NCBI RefSeq assembly: GCF_024505145.1
Contig: NZ_JANIAA010000046.1
Span: 16,448 to 80,447, forward strand
Source: Streptomyces rugosispiralis
Lineage (GTDB): Bacteria > Actinomycetota > Actinomycetes > Streptomycetales > Streptomycetaceae
Direction: 5' to 3'
DNA: 64,000 bases
Each line of letters opens with the position of its first letter. Positions within the stretch are counted from its first letter, which is position 1. The notes below the pieces were generated by a model, which was not told the DNA's origin, did no database searches, and saw only the letters and a program-made list of their open reading frames with translations. Of this stretch, positions 38,600-46,932 are shown in pieces. Made by a program: the position numbers and the translations under genes.

Positions 38600-38640
38600 A
38601 CTACGGATGTAGTAACGTAAGTGAGTACTACGCCTGTAGT
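38600..38640. promoter_or_regulatory. Two TetR operators ACTAC-N4-GTAGT
   Basis: ACTACGGATGTAGT (38600-38613) and ACTACGCCTGTAGT (38627-38640) are both perfect 5-bp-arm palindromes, 27 bp apart start to start, so on a similar helix face. They lie between the divergent TetR and monooxygenase genes, 15 bp before the latter's ATG. Confidence 0.8.
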
Positions 38641-38655
38641 GTCTTTGGAGGAGTC

Positions 38656-39855
38656 ATGCAGCAGCCCCGTGCCGTCGTCATCGGTGCCGGAGTCGGCGGG
38701 CTCACCGCCGCCGCGGCCCTGCACCGCCGCGGCTGGTCCATCACCGTCCTGGAGCGGGCCGCCCGCCTCGAGCCGGTCGGCGCCGGAATCTCCCTCGCCC
38801 CCAACTCCCAGCGCGCCCTGGACACCATCGACCTCGGCGACGACGTACGCGCGCTCGCCGCCTGGCAGGGCGGCGGCGGGCTGCGCACCCCCGGCGGCCG
38901 CCGGCTCTCCCGGATCGACAGCGCCGCGATGACCGAGCGCTTCGGCGGCCCGCTGGTCCTCCTCCACCGGGCCACCCTCGTCGACCTGCTCGTCTCCCGG
39001 CTGCCCGAGGGCGTGGTCCGCACCGGGACCGCCGCCCGGCTGGCCGACCCCGGCGGCGCCGGCCGCCCGGCCCGGGTCACCACCGAGGACGGCGACCACG
39101 AGGCGGACCTCGTCATCGGCGCCGACGGCATCGACTCGGCGGTCCGCCGCGCGCTCTTCCCGGACCACCCCGGGCCCCGCTACGCCGGATTCACCACCTG
39201 GCGTGTCGTCATCCCCGCCCCCGACCGGCCGTTCGAGCCGCACGAGACCTGGGGGAGGGGCCGGGTCTGGGGCACCCAGCCGCTCAAGGACGGCCGGGTC
39301 TACGCCTACGCGGCGGCCGTCGCCCCGCCCGGCGGCCATGCCCCCGACGACGAGCGGTCCGAACTGCTGCGGCTCTACGGCGACTGGCACCGGCCCATCC
39401 CCGACGTCCTCGCCGCCGTCGCGCCCCAGGACGTGCTGCGCCATGACGTCCGGTACATGGCCGAGCCCCTGCCCGCCTACCACCGGGGCCGGGTCGCCCT
39501 CCTCGGCGACGCCGCCCACGCGATGGCCCCCACGATGGGGCAGGGCGGCAACCAGGCCATCGAGGACGCCGTCGTCCTCGCCCACCATCTGGCCCCCGGC
39601 ACGGCCGACCTCTCCGCCGCCCTGGCCGCCTACACCCGGGACCGGCTGCCCCGCACGATGGACGTGGTGCGCCGCTCGGCGCGCACCGCCCGCATGATGA
39701 CCCTCACCGGTGCCCCCGCCGTCGCCCTGCGCGACGCCGCGATCGCCGCCGTCAGCCGCCTCGCCCCCGGTCTCGCCCTCCGCTCCTTCGACGGCATCGC
39801 CGACTGGCGTCCGCCCACCCCCACGTATCCTGCGGGGGCACAGCGGAAGGCATGA
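38656..39855 (+). CDS. FAD-dependent monooxygenase
   Basis: A 399-residue group A flavin monooxygenase: GAGVGGLTAAAALHRRGWSITVLERA (FAD motif), GAGISLAPNSQRALDTI, LLHRATLVDLLVSRL, ADLVIGADGIDSAVRRALFP and the second FAD motif VALLGDAAHAMAPTMGQGGNQAIEDAVVLAHHL. It would hydroxylate an aromatic or polyketide compound with NAD(P)H and O2. It is preceded by TetR operators and a GGAGGAG ribosome site. The downstream Gfo/Idh gene begins 23 bp later and may be co-transcribed. The substrate is unknown; it is only distantly similar to NicC at 34445-35716. Confidence 0.88.
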   Translation: MQQPRAVVIGAGVGGLTAAAALHRRGWSITVLERAARLEPVGAGISLAPNSQRALDTIDLGDDVRALAAWQGGGGLRTPGGRRLSRIDSAAMTERFGGPLVLLHRATLVDLLVSRLPEGVVRTGTAARLADPGGAGRPARVTTEDGDHEADLVIGADGIDSAVRRALFPDHPGPRYAGFTTWRVVIPAPDRPFEPHETWGRGRVWGTQPLKDGRVYAYAAAVAPPGGHAPDDERSELLRLYGDWHRPIPDVLAAVAPQDVLRHDVRYMAEPLPAYHRGRVALLGDAAHAMAPTMGQGGNQAIEDAVVLAHHLAPGTADLSAALAAYTRDRLPRTMDVVRRSARTARMMTLTGAPAVALRDAAIAAVSRLAPGLALRSFDGIADWRPPTPTYPAGAQRKA

Positions 39856-39878
39856 TCGGAAGCGACCGGGGAGAACAT

Positions 39879-40844
39879 ATGAGGGTCGGCTGCGTCGGGC
39901 TCGGCGACATCGCGCAGAAGGCGTATCTGCCCGTGCTGATGGCCCGCCCCGGCCTGGAGCCGCATCTCCACACCCGCACCCCGGCCACCCTCCAGCGGGT
40001 CGCCGACACCTATCGGGTCCCCGAAGGCCGGCGCCACGCCGACCTCGACTCGCTGCTCGCGGCCGGGCTCGACGCGGCCTTCGTGCACGCCCCGACCGAC
40101 ACCCACGCCGACCTGGTCACCCGGCTGCTCGAGGCCGGGGTGCCCACGTACGTCGACAAGCCGCTCGCGTACCACCTCGCCGACAGCGAGCGGCTCGTGC
40201 GGCTCGCCGAGGAGCGCGGGGTGAGCCTGATGGTCGGCTTCAACCGGCGTTACGCGCCCGGCTACGCCCAGTGCCTGGAGCATCCGCGCGATCTGATCCT
40301 GCTCCAGAAGAACCGCGTCGGCCTCGCCGAGGACCCGCGCACCCTGGTCCTGGACGACTTCATCCACGTGGTGGACACGCTGCGCTTCCTCGCGCCCGGA
40401 CCGGTGGACCACATCGATGTGCGGGCCAGGATCCGCGGCGGGCTGATACACCATGTGCTGCTCCAGCTGTCCGGGGACGGGTTCACCGCGCTCGGCGTGA
40501 TGAACCGGATGAGCGGCTCCACCGAGGAGGTCCTGGAGGTCTCCGGCCAGGACACCAAGCGGCAGGTGCTCAACCTCGCCGAGGTGGTCGACCACAAGGG
40601 CCAGCCGAGCGTGCGCCGCCGGGGCGACTGGGTGCCGGTGGCGCGGCAGCGCGGGATCGAGCAGATCACCGACGCCTTCCTGGACGCGGTGCGCTCCGGG
40701 CGGCGGATCGGCGCGGAGGACGCGCTGCGCACCCATGAGCTGTGCGAACGGGTCGTCAGGGACGCCCTGGAGTCGGCTGGTCCGTCCGCCGGTCCGACGG
40801 CCGATCCGGCCGCTGACCGGACGACCGGTCCGTCCGCCGTCTGA
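39879..40844 (+). CDS. Gfo/Idh/MocA family oxidoreductase
   Basis: A 321-residue NAD(P)-dependent dehydrogenase of the Gfo/Idh/MocA family. ATG 39879 gives MRVGCVGLGDIAQKAYLPVL (Rossmann motif); an ATG at 39852 overlapping the upstream stop is less likely. Further marks are FVHAPTDTHADLVTRLLEAGVPTYVDKPLAY, equivalent to the EKP motif, and VDTLRFLAPG in the substrate domain. It probably oxidises a sugar or cyclitol. The last roughly 25 residues are a low-complexity Gly/Pro/Ala/Asp repeat (SAGPSAGPTADPAADRTTGPSAV). Its 3' end overlaps the convergent lnt gene by 89 bp, exactly in that repetitive tail. Confidence 0.88.
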   Translation: MRVGCVGLGDIAQKAYLPVLMARPGLEPHLHTRTPATLQRVADTYRVPEGRRHADLDSLLAAGLDAAFVHAPTDTHADLVTRLLEAGVPTYVDKPLAYHLADSERLVRLAEERGVSLMVGFNRRYAPGYAQCLEHPRDLILLQKNRVGLAEDPRTLVLDDFIHVVDTLRFLAPGPVDHIDVRARIRGGLIHHVLLQLSGDGFTALGVMNRMSGSTEEVLEVSGQDTKRQVLNLAEVVDHKGQPSVRRRGDWVPVARQRGIEQITDAFLDAVRSGRRIGAEDALRTHELCERVVRDALESAGPSAGPTADPAADRTTGPSAV

Positions 40845-42348
40845 GCGCCCGGCCCCCCTCGGCCGCGCAGAAGACGGCGAGCGCCGCCATCGCCCCGTAC
40901 ACCGGCCAGGGCCCGGTCCGCACATACGGGCTGGTGCCCTGCCCCAGCGGCACCGGGTAGACGGTGGCCGCGCTGGTGCCGGTGGACATCCGGGGGCCCA
41001 CCGGCTCGCCGCGCGGCCCGAACACCGCGCTCTCCCCGGTCAGCGTGGCATGCACCATCGGCCGCCAGGTCTCGGCGGCCCGCAGCGCGGCCAGCGAGGC
41101 GTGCTGCTCGGGCGCCCAGCTCTGCTGGAAGGTCGAGGTCGAGGACTGGACGACGAGCACCCGCGCCCCGTCCCGCACCAGGTTCCGGCTCATGTCCGGG
41201 AACGCCGACTCGAAACACACCAGCGGCCCGATCCGCAGGGAATCCGGCAGCGTCATCACCACCGGCTTCGTGCCCCGGTGGCGGTCCTCACCGGCCGCCT
41301 TGCCCACCGAGGTGGCCCAGCCCAGCAACGGCCGGGCCGGGATGTACTCCCCGAAGGGGACCAGCCGCATCTTGTCGTAGCGCTGCCCCGTGGGGCCGTT
41401 CGGGCCGATCAGCACCGAACTCTTGTAGATGCCGGGCACATCGCTGCGCCGCGCGTCCACGTTGACCAGCAGATCCGCGCCGACCGTCCGGGACAGCGCG
41501 GCCAGCCGCCCGCGCAGCTCCGGATGGGTGGTCAGATCCTGGGCCACGCTGCTCTCGCCCCACACCACCAGATCGACATCGCGGCCGGAAAGCTGCCGGG
41601 TCAGCTCCGCGCTGCGCTCGAAGCGTGGCCCCGGCCCCGGGATGTCCCCCGGCTGCACCACCGCGATCCGCACCGTCCCGGGCTCCCTGGCCTGCGGCAC
41701 CCAGGCCCACGCCCCGGCCGCCACGGCGCCGCACGCGGTGAGCCCGGCCAGCGCCACCGTACGGGCCGGGGCCACCGCGATCAGCACCGTCACCGCGACA
41801 TTCACCAGGACCAGCAGAAAGCCGAGCAGCCAGACCCCGCCCACCGAGGCCAGCCGCAGCGCGGGCGCCACCTGCCACTGGCTCGCGCCCAGCAGCCCCC
41901 AGGGCCCGCCGAGATACTGCCAGGACCGGGCCAGCTCGGCCATCAGCCAGACGGACGGCAGCAGCACCAGCGCCGCCGCCACCCGCCCGGAACCCGGGCG
42001 GCCGTGCAGCAGCCGGTGCGTCAGCCATCCCCAGGGCACCCACAACAGCCCCAGCAGCAGCGCCAGGAGCACGATGAACACATGCAGGCTCGGCATCAGC
42101 CAGTGGTGCACCGCGAGCAGGAACCCGGTGCCGCCCAGCCAGCCGTCCCGCATCGCCCGGCGGCCGGTGGGCGCCGAGCGCATCAGCAGCAGCCAGGGCA
42201 CCAGGGCCACATACGCCCACCACCACAGCGACGGCGCCGGGAAGGCCAGCGCGGGCAGCGCGCCCGCCAGCAGCGCCATCGCGCCCCGCCACCATGTGGA
42301 GGCCGACAGCCGCCCCCACAGGTCCTCGCCGCCGACCGGCCTCCGCAC
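40756..42348 (-). CDS. lnt: Apolipoprotein N-acyltransferase
   Basis: About 530 residues from GTG 42348, which has AGGAGGGGG upstream. An upstream ATG at 42438 would add 30 residues but has poor support and would overlap the phosphatase gene. N-terminal half: about seven transmembrane helices. C-terminal half: the nitrilase domain with the catalytic Glu (VVWGES), Lys (RYDKMRLVPFGEYIP) and Cys (VCFESAFPD). Lnt adds the third acyl chain to lipoproteins; Streptomyces usually have two Lnt paralogues. The soluble C-terminal tail (RRRTDRSSGQRPDRPSDRRTDQP) is repetitive and encoded opposite the Gfo/Idh tail. Confidence 0.9.
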   Translation of the reverse strand: MRRPVGGEDLWGRLSASTWWRGAMALLAGALPALAFPAPSLWWWAYVALVPWLLLMRSAPTGRRAMRDGWLGGTGFLLAVHHWLMPSLHVFIVLLALLLGLLWVPWGWLTHRLLHGRPGSGRVAAALVLLPSVWLMAELARSWQYLGGPWGLLGASQWQVAPALRLASVGGVWLLGFLLVLVNVAVTVLIAVAPARTVALAGLTACGAVAAGAWAWVPQAREPGTVRIAVVQPGDIPGPGPRFERSAELTRQLSGRDVDLVVWGESSVAQDLTTHPELRGRLAALSRTVGADLLVNVDARRSDVPGIYKSSVLIGPNGPTGQRYDKMRLVPFGEYIPARPLLGWATSVGKAAGEDRHRGTKPVVMTLPDSLRIGPLVCFESAFPDMSRNLVRDGARVLVVQSSTSTFQQSWAPEQHASLAALRAAETWRPMVHATLTGESAVFGPRGEPVGPRMSTGTSAATVYPVPLGQGTSPYVRTGPWPVYGAMAALAVFCAAEGGRALRRRTDRSSGQRPDRPSDRRTDQPTPGRP

Positions 42349-42434
42349 CTCGGACGCCCCCCTCCTGTTGGCACAGGGCCAGTGTGCGGGAGTGAGCCGA
42401 TCATGAACAGGGCGGGGGTGCGCCGGAGCGTGCT

Positions 42435-44906
42435 TCATGCCGACTCCGGGAGGTCGTGTTCCGGGAGGTCCCGTTCCGGAAGGTCCTGTTCGGCCCAGAT
42501 GAGCTTGCCGCCCTCGGTGTAACGGGTGCCCCAGCGGCGGGTCAGCTGGGCGACGAGGAACAGCCCCCGGCCGCCCTCGTCGGTGGTGCGGGCGTGGCGC
42601 AGCCGGGGAGAGGTGTTGCTGGTGTCGGTGACCTCGCAGATCAGTACGTCGTGCCGGATCAGCCGCAGCCGGATGGGGCCGGTGCCGTGGCGGATGGCGT
42701 TGGTGACCAGCTCGCTGACGATCAGTTCCGTGGTGGTCATCAGCTCGTCAAGACCCCACTCGGCGAGCTGGCGCATCGCCAGCGAGCGGGCGCTGGCGAC
42801 GACGGCCGGATCGGAGGGCAGGTCCCAGGAGACGACGTGTCCGGCGCCCAGACCGTGCGTACGGGCCAGCAGCAGGGCCACATCGTCGGTCTGCGGGGAG
42901 GTCAGCAGGGTGTCGACGACCGTGCGGCAGAGCTCCTCAAGCGGCAGCACGGCCTGGCCGAGGGCGTTGCTCAGCCGGCCGAGGCCGACGTCGATGTCCT
43001 GGTCGCAGGTCTCGATGAGCCCGTCGGTGTAGAGGGCGATCAGGCTTCCGGCGGGCAGCTCCAGCTCCGCCGACTCGAACGGCAGCGACCCCAGGCCCAG
43101 CGGGGGACCGGCGGGCAGCGCGGGGAAGGTGACCTCGCCCGAGGGGTCCACGATCGCGGGGGTCGGATGGCCCGCCCGCGCCATCGTGCACCGCCGGGTG
43201 ACCGGGTCGTAGATCGCGTACAGACACGTGGCGCCCAGCGCCGCGGCCGCCAGGCCCTCCTGCCCGGTCTCCTCCTCGGTGAGCCGGATGACCAGGTCGT
43301 CCAGGTGGGCCAGCAACTCCTCGGGCGGCAGGTCCATATCGGCGAGCGTGTGCACGGCGGTGCGCAACCGCCCCATGGTGGCCGCGGCGTTGATGCCGTG
43401 CCCGACCACATCGCCGACCACCAGCGCCACCCGGGCACCGGACAGCGGGATCACATCGAACCAGTCGCCGCCGACCCCGTTCCGCGCGTCCGTGGGCAGA
43501 TAGCGCGAGGCCACCTCGACGGCCTGGCCGCCGCTCAGGGCGTGCGGCAGCAGACTGCGCTGGAGGGCCAGCGCGGTGGCGTGCTCACGGCTGTAGCGGC
43601 GGGCGTTGTCGATGTTCAGCGCGGCCCGTGCGACCAGTTCCTCGGCGAGCAGCAGATCGTCCTCCTCGAACGGGTCCGGATGCCGGGAGCGCACGAACGA
43701 GGCCACCCCCAGCAGGGCGCCGCGCGCCCCGATCGGGGCCACCATCAGCGACCGCATCCCGAACTCGCGCACCTTCGCCGTCCGTGCCGGATCGTCCCCG
43801 GACCACGCGGTGATGGAGTGGCCCATCTCGGGGTCGAGCAGGGCCTCCCCGGAGAAGAAGCAGCAGGCGAAGGGGGACGTGGGGGAGATGGTGAGCGCGT
43901 CCCCCAGCCCCGCGATGGACTCCGGGCACCCGTCCCGGATCGACGCCTGACCGGCCCGGCGGAAGGCGGGCAGGGTCTCGCCCGGGGTCTCCAAGGGCTC
44001 GTCGCCGCGCAGGATGGAGTCCAGCAGATCGACCGTGACGAAGTCGGCGAGCCGTGGCACCGCGAAGTCGGCCAGCTCCTGGGCGGTGCGCATGACGTCC
44101 AGGGTGCTGCCGATGTGGGCGCTGGCCTCGTTGAGCAGCGCCAGCCGCTCCCGGGCCCGCCAGCGGTCGGTGACGTCGATGCCCATGTAGCACACGCCCA
44201 CCGGGCGGCCCTCGGCGTTGTCCAGGCGGAAGAAGGAGGTCGAGTACGCGTGCTCGCGGTGCGGCGCGGCCATCGTCCAGCCCCGGTACTCGTAGTCGAT
44301 CACCGGCTTGCCGGTCTTCAGCACCTGCCGCAGCCGCGCCTCGAGCGCCTCGGTGTCCAGCCCCGGCAGGACCTCCGCCATCCGGCGGCCCATCCGCTGC
44401 TCGCGGGGCAGCCCGCCGTAGCGCTCCAGCGTGTCGTTGATCCACACATAGCGCAGATCCGGGCTGAGCACGGCCATCCCGATCGGCGAGCGGGTGAGGA
44501 ACGCCTGGAGCAGCGAGCCGCTGAGCGCCCAGGTCGGGATGGAGCCCACGTCGATCCCGGAGACCAGCCAGGACAGACCGCCGTCCGGGTCGCGCATCGC
44601 GGAGATCCGGAGCCCCACCTCGATCCGGCGGCCGTCCCGGTGCCGGAGCCGGCCCAGGCCGCCCCAGCCGTTGTGCTCCTGGCACCACGACCCGATCGCC
44701 TCGGCCTTGGCCGCGTCCTCCGGCGCCGCCAGCAGCATCCTGGCCGACCGCTTCATCGCATCCGCCGCCGGATAGCCGAGAAGTCGCTCCGCCGCGGGGG
44801 TCCAGCCGATGATCTTCCCGGTGGCGTCGATCAGCGCCGAGGCCGCATCCGCCATGTCGAACGGGACATGCGTCTCGGTCGGCGCGATTCCCTGGGGGAT
44901 GGCCAT
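42435..44906 (-). CDS. PAS-PAS-GAF-SpoIIE phosphatase-HATPase regulator (paralogue 1)
   Basis: An 823-residue cytoplasmic signalling protein. Domains in order: PAS (about 15-120), second PAS (about 130-255: FLTRSPIGMAVLSPDLRYVWINDTLERYGGLP), GAF (about 270-440), PP2C/SpoIIE serine phosphatase (about 460-680: GVGGDWFDVIPLSGARVALVVGDVVGHGINAAATMGRLR, and ALYTDGLIE, TDDVALLLARTHG) and a RsbW-like ATPase (about 690-805: ELVTNAIRHGTGPIRLRL). Such proteins control anti-sigma/anti-anti-sigma switches. The C-terminus ends in three DLPE repeats. A closely similar paralogue lies at 52468-54978. The partner anti-sigma protein is not in the window. Confidence 0.92.
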   Translation of the reverse strand: MAIPQGIAPTETHVPFDMADAASALIDATGKIIGWTPAAERLLGYPAADAMKRSARMLLAAPEDAAKAEAIGSWCQEHNGWGGLGRLRHRDGRRIEVGLRISAMRDPDGGLSWLVSGIDVGSIPTWALSGSLLQAFLTRSPIGMAVLSPDLRYVWINDTLERYGGLPREQRMGRRMAEVLPGLDTEALEARLRQVLKTGKPVIDYEYRGWTMAAPHREHAYSTSFFRLDNAEGRPVGVCYMGIDVTDRWRARERLALLNEASAHIGSTLDVMRTAQELADFAVPRLADFVTVDLLDSILRGDEPLETPGETLPAFRRAGQASIRDGCPESIAGLGDALTISPTSPFACCFFSGEALLDPEMGHSITAWSGDDPARTAKVREFGMRSLMVAPIGARGALLGVASFVRSRHPDPFEEDDLLLAEELVARAALNIDNARRYSREHATALALQRSLLPHALSGGQAVEVASRYLPTDARNGVGGDWFDVIPLSGARVALVVGDVVGHGINAAATMGRLRTAVHTLADMDLPPEELLAHLDDLVIRLTEEETGQEGLAAAALGATCLYAIYDPVTRRCTMARAGHPTPAIVDPSGEVTFPALPAGPPLGLGSLPFESAELELPAGSLIALYTDGLIETCDQDIDVGLGRLSNALGQAVLPLEELCRTVVDTLLTSPQTDDVALLLARTHGLGAGHVVSWDLPSDPAVVASARSLAMRQLAEWGLDELMTTTELIVSELVTNAIRHGTGPIRLRLIRHDVLICEVTDTSNTSPRLRHARTTDEGGRGLFLVAQLTRRWGTRYTEGGKLIWAEQDLPERDLPEHDLPESA
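42444..42488 (-). repeat. Three 15-bp in-frame tandem repeats
   Basis: The units encode QDLPE, RDLPE and HDLPE at the C-terminus of the first SpoIIE-type phosphatase. Confidence 0.9.
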
Positions 44907-45054
44907 CGCACCCGTCCCATCTGCGGATACATTTCCCTTAATACTATGACTCCCGCGCCTCCTCGGCGGTGAGCCGTGCGACGACGAGCGCGACGAGGCC
45001 GGTCCCGCCGATCGCGTACACCGTGCGCCCCGGCCGGCGGGGGCGGCTTTCCGG

Positions 45055-46068
45055 TCAGGCCCGGTTGCCCCACAGGGCGCGGTCGTCGACGTTGGCCCGG
45101 GTCACCAGCGGGGCGGGCAGCTGGTCCTCCAGATTGCCGCCGGGCAGCCGGACGATGGTGCTGCCGTGGCCGGTCGGCCCGGTCCTGAAGGGCTTTCCGG
45201 CCATGGCCTGCTTGATGTAGCGCATGGCGTAGACGGCGTAGAGGTCCACGGGCTGGGAGACGGTGGCGTCGATGAGGCCCTTACGGATCGCGTCCAGCTC
45301 CTGCGGGGTCCCGTCGTTGGAGACGATGGCGATATGGCCGCGCCGGCCCACCGGGACCAGGGCGCGGTGGCGCTGGAGGGTGCGCAGGGTGGGGGTCAGA
45401 TAGACGCCGCCGGCCTGGAGGTAGATGCCCTTGATGCCGGGGTGGGCGCTGTAGAGGGCCTCCAGACCGGCCGCCGCCTTCTCCGCCTGCCAGTCGGCCG
45501 GGATGTCCAGGATCTTGATGTCCGGGTGGTGCCGCGCCATGCAGCGGTCGAAGGCGGCCGTCCGGTCCCGGCCGTTGGCCGAGGCCAGATCGCCCTCGAT
45601 CTGCACCACCGTGCCCCGCCGCACGGCGCGGCCGAGGCTGCGGCACGCCTTGACGCCGTACGCGCGGTTGTCGGCCCGGACCACGATGGCCACCCTGCCC
45701 CGGTCGGGGGCCACGTCGACGGCGACGACCGGCACATGGGCGCGCCGGGCGGTGCTCAGCCCGGGGGCGATGGCGGTGGAGTCGATCGGGGAGACGACCA
45801 GGCCCTTGACGTCCTGGGCCAGCAGATCGTCGATATCGGTGATCTGCTGACCCGGGTCGTTGTCGGAGTTGACCGGCGGCAGCACCCGTACGCCCGCCTT
45901 CCTGGCCTGCTCCGGGATGTCGTCGTTGTACGCCTCCCAGAAGGGCGAGGTCAGCAGCGGCAGCACCACGCCGACCTCGCCCGTGCCCGCGCCCCCGCCG
46001 CAGCCCACGGCGGCCGGGCCGCACAGCAGGAGCAGGGCCGCGGTGGCGATGGCGAGGCGGCGGGGCAT
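45055..46068 (-). CDS. Orphan sugar-type substrate-binding lipoprotein
   Basis: A 337-residue periplasmic-binding-protein-like I (RbsB type) lipoprotein. Lipobox AVGC with Cys23 as anchor. VVLPLLTSPFWEAYNDDIPEQARKAGVRV, DIDDLLAQDVKGLVVSPIDSTAIAPGLSTAR, VVAVDVAPD, and IKGIYLQAGGVYLTPTLRTL with AIVSNDGTPQELDAIRKGLIDATVSQPVDLYAVYAMRYIKQA follow the ribose-binding pattern. No permease or ATPase gene is adjacent, so it may work with a distant transporter or as a sensor. ATG 46068 has GGAG upstream. It is divergent from the FadR-type regulator of the asparagine operon and may share its control. Confidence 0.85.
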   Translation of the reverse strand: MPRRLAIATAALLLLCGPAAVGCGGGAGTGEVGVVLPLLTSPFWEAYNDDIPEQARKAGVRVLPPVNSDNDPGQQITDIDDLLAQDVKGLVVSPIDSTAIAPGLSTARRAHVPVVAVDVAPDRGRVAIVVRADNRAYGVKACRSLGRAVRRGTVVQIEGDLASANGRDRTAAFDRCMARHHPDIKILDIPADWQAEKAAAGLEALYSAHPGIKGIYLQAGGVYLTPTLRTLQRHRALVPVGRRGHIAIVSNDGTPQELDAIRKGLIDATVSQPVDLYAVYAMRYIKQAMAGKPFRTGPTGHGSTIVRLPGGNLEDQLPAPLVTRANVDDRALWGNRA

Positions 46069-46140
46069 GGGGTCTCCGGCGTTCGTGGTGAATACCCCAT
46101 ATCAACACAGAACGGTCGGTGAGGAGGGGAAAGCCGACCC

Positions 46141-46192
46141 TTGACAACTCTCCGGTGTACGCCCGAGGATCGCCGCGTGAACTTGTCAGACA
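46141..46192 (+). promoter_or_regulatory. Promoter and operator of the FadR-type regulator
   Basis: TTGACA at 46141-46146 is a consensus -35, with GAGGAT (18-bp spacer) as possible -10. TGTC-A-GACA, a perfect small palindrome (46184-46192), lies just downstream, at the GTG start. TTGTCAGACA is typical of FadR-subfamily GntR sites, so autorepression is likely. Confidence 0.5.
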
Positions 46193-46932
46193 GCCAGACA
46201 GGTGGTTCCGGATTCGCCTCCCCTCGTCGCGTCAGCGCGATGGAGGCGGTTCTCACCCATCTCCGGGAAGCGATCGAGCGCGGCGACTACGCGGTGGGGG
46301 ACAAACTCCCCTCCGAGGCCGAGCTCTGCCGTCGCCTGGAGGTGAGCCGGCCGGTGCTCCGCGAGGCCCTCAGAGCCCTGCAGACCATGGGGCTGACCGC
46401 CTCACGCACCGGCAAGGGCACCTTCGTCATCTCCAGCGGTCCGGTGGAGGACCCCACCTTCGGCGACTACGCCGCGAGTGACCTGCTGGAGGTGCGCCGG
46501 CACATCGAGATCCCGGTGGCGGGCTACGCGGCCGTGCGCCGTTCCGCCGAGGATCTCGACCACCTGTCCCATCTGCTGGAGCGGATGGAGCGGGAGACCG
46601 ACACCACCGCGTGGGTGGCGATGGACACGCTGTTCCATCTCGCCGTCGCCCAGGCGGCCCGGAACCCGGTCTTCCGGCGGGTCATCGAGGAGATCCGCGA
46701 TGCCCTGGCCCGGCAGTCGGCATTTCTCAACGAACTCGGCGGCCGCCGCGAGCAGTCGAACCGGGAACACCGGGCGATCGTCGAGGCGCTCGCCGACGGG
46801 TCCGAACACGACGCGGTGGAGGCCATGTCCCACCACCTCGAACGCGTGGAGACCACCCTGACCTCCATCGTGCGGCCCGCCACGGCGGACGACCGGACGA
46901 CAGCACCGACGGAAGGCGGACAGCAGGCGTGA
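46177..46932 (+). CDS. FadR-type GntR regulator of the asparagine operon
   Basis: A 251-residue FadR subfamily regulator: winged helix (about 20-85: VSAMEAVLTHLREAIERGDYAVGDKLPSEAELCRRLEVSRPVLREALRALQTMGL) and an FCD all-helical effector domain (about 100-230) with metal-binding Asp/His positions such as DLLEVRRHIE, DTLFHLAVAQAARN and REHRAIVEAL. GTG 46177 was chosen: the upstream TTG at 46141 is part of the -35 box, and later ATGs would cut the DNA-binding domain. Its stop overlaps the permease start (GTGA). The effector may be asparagine or aspartate, by context. Confidence 0.87.
   Translation: MNLSDSQTGGSGFASPRRVSAMEAVLTHLREAIERGDYAVGDKLPSEAELCRRLEVSRPVLREALRALQTMGLTASRTGKGTFVISSGPVEDPTFGDYAASDLLEVRRHIEIPVAGYAAVRRSAEDLDHLSHLLERMERETDTTAWVAMDTLFHLAVAQAARNPVFRRVIEEIRDALARQSAFLNELGGRREQSNREHRAIVEALADGSEHDAVEAMSHHLERVETTLTSIVRPATADDRTTAPTEGGQQA

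Noticed and set aside
42456..44972. Plus-strand open frame of 838 codons opposite the first SpoIIE-type gene
   Set aside because: It is the antisense shadow of a well-supported gene; composition is Gly/Arg/Gln/His-rich without any family motif. High-GC DNA produces such long shadows.
46141..46176. TTG start for the FadR-type regulator
   Set aside because: TTGACA here is a consensus -35 element; GTG 46177 fits the domain start and the promoter spacing better.
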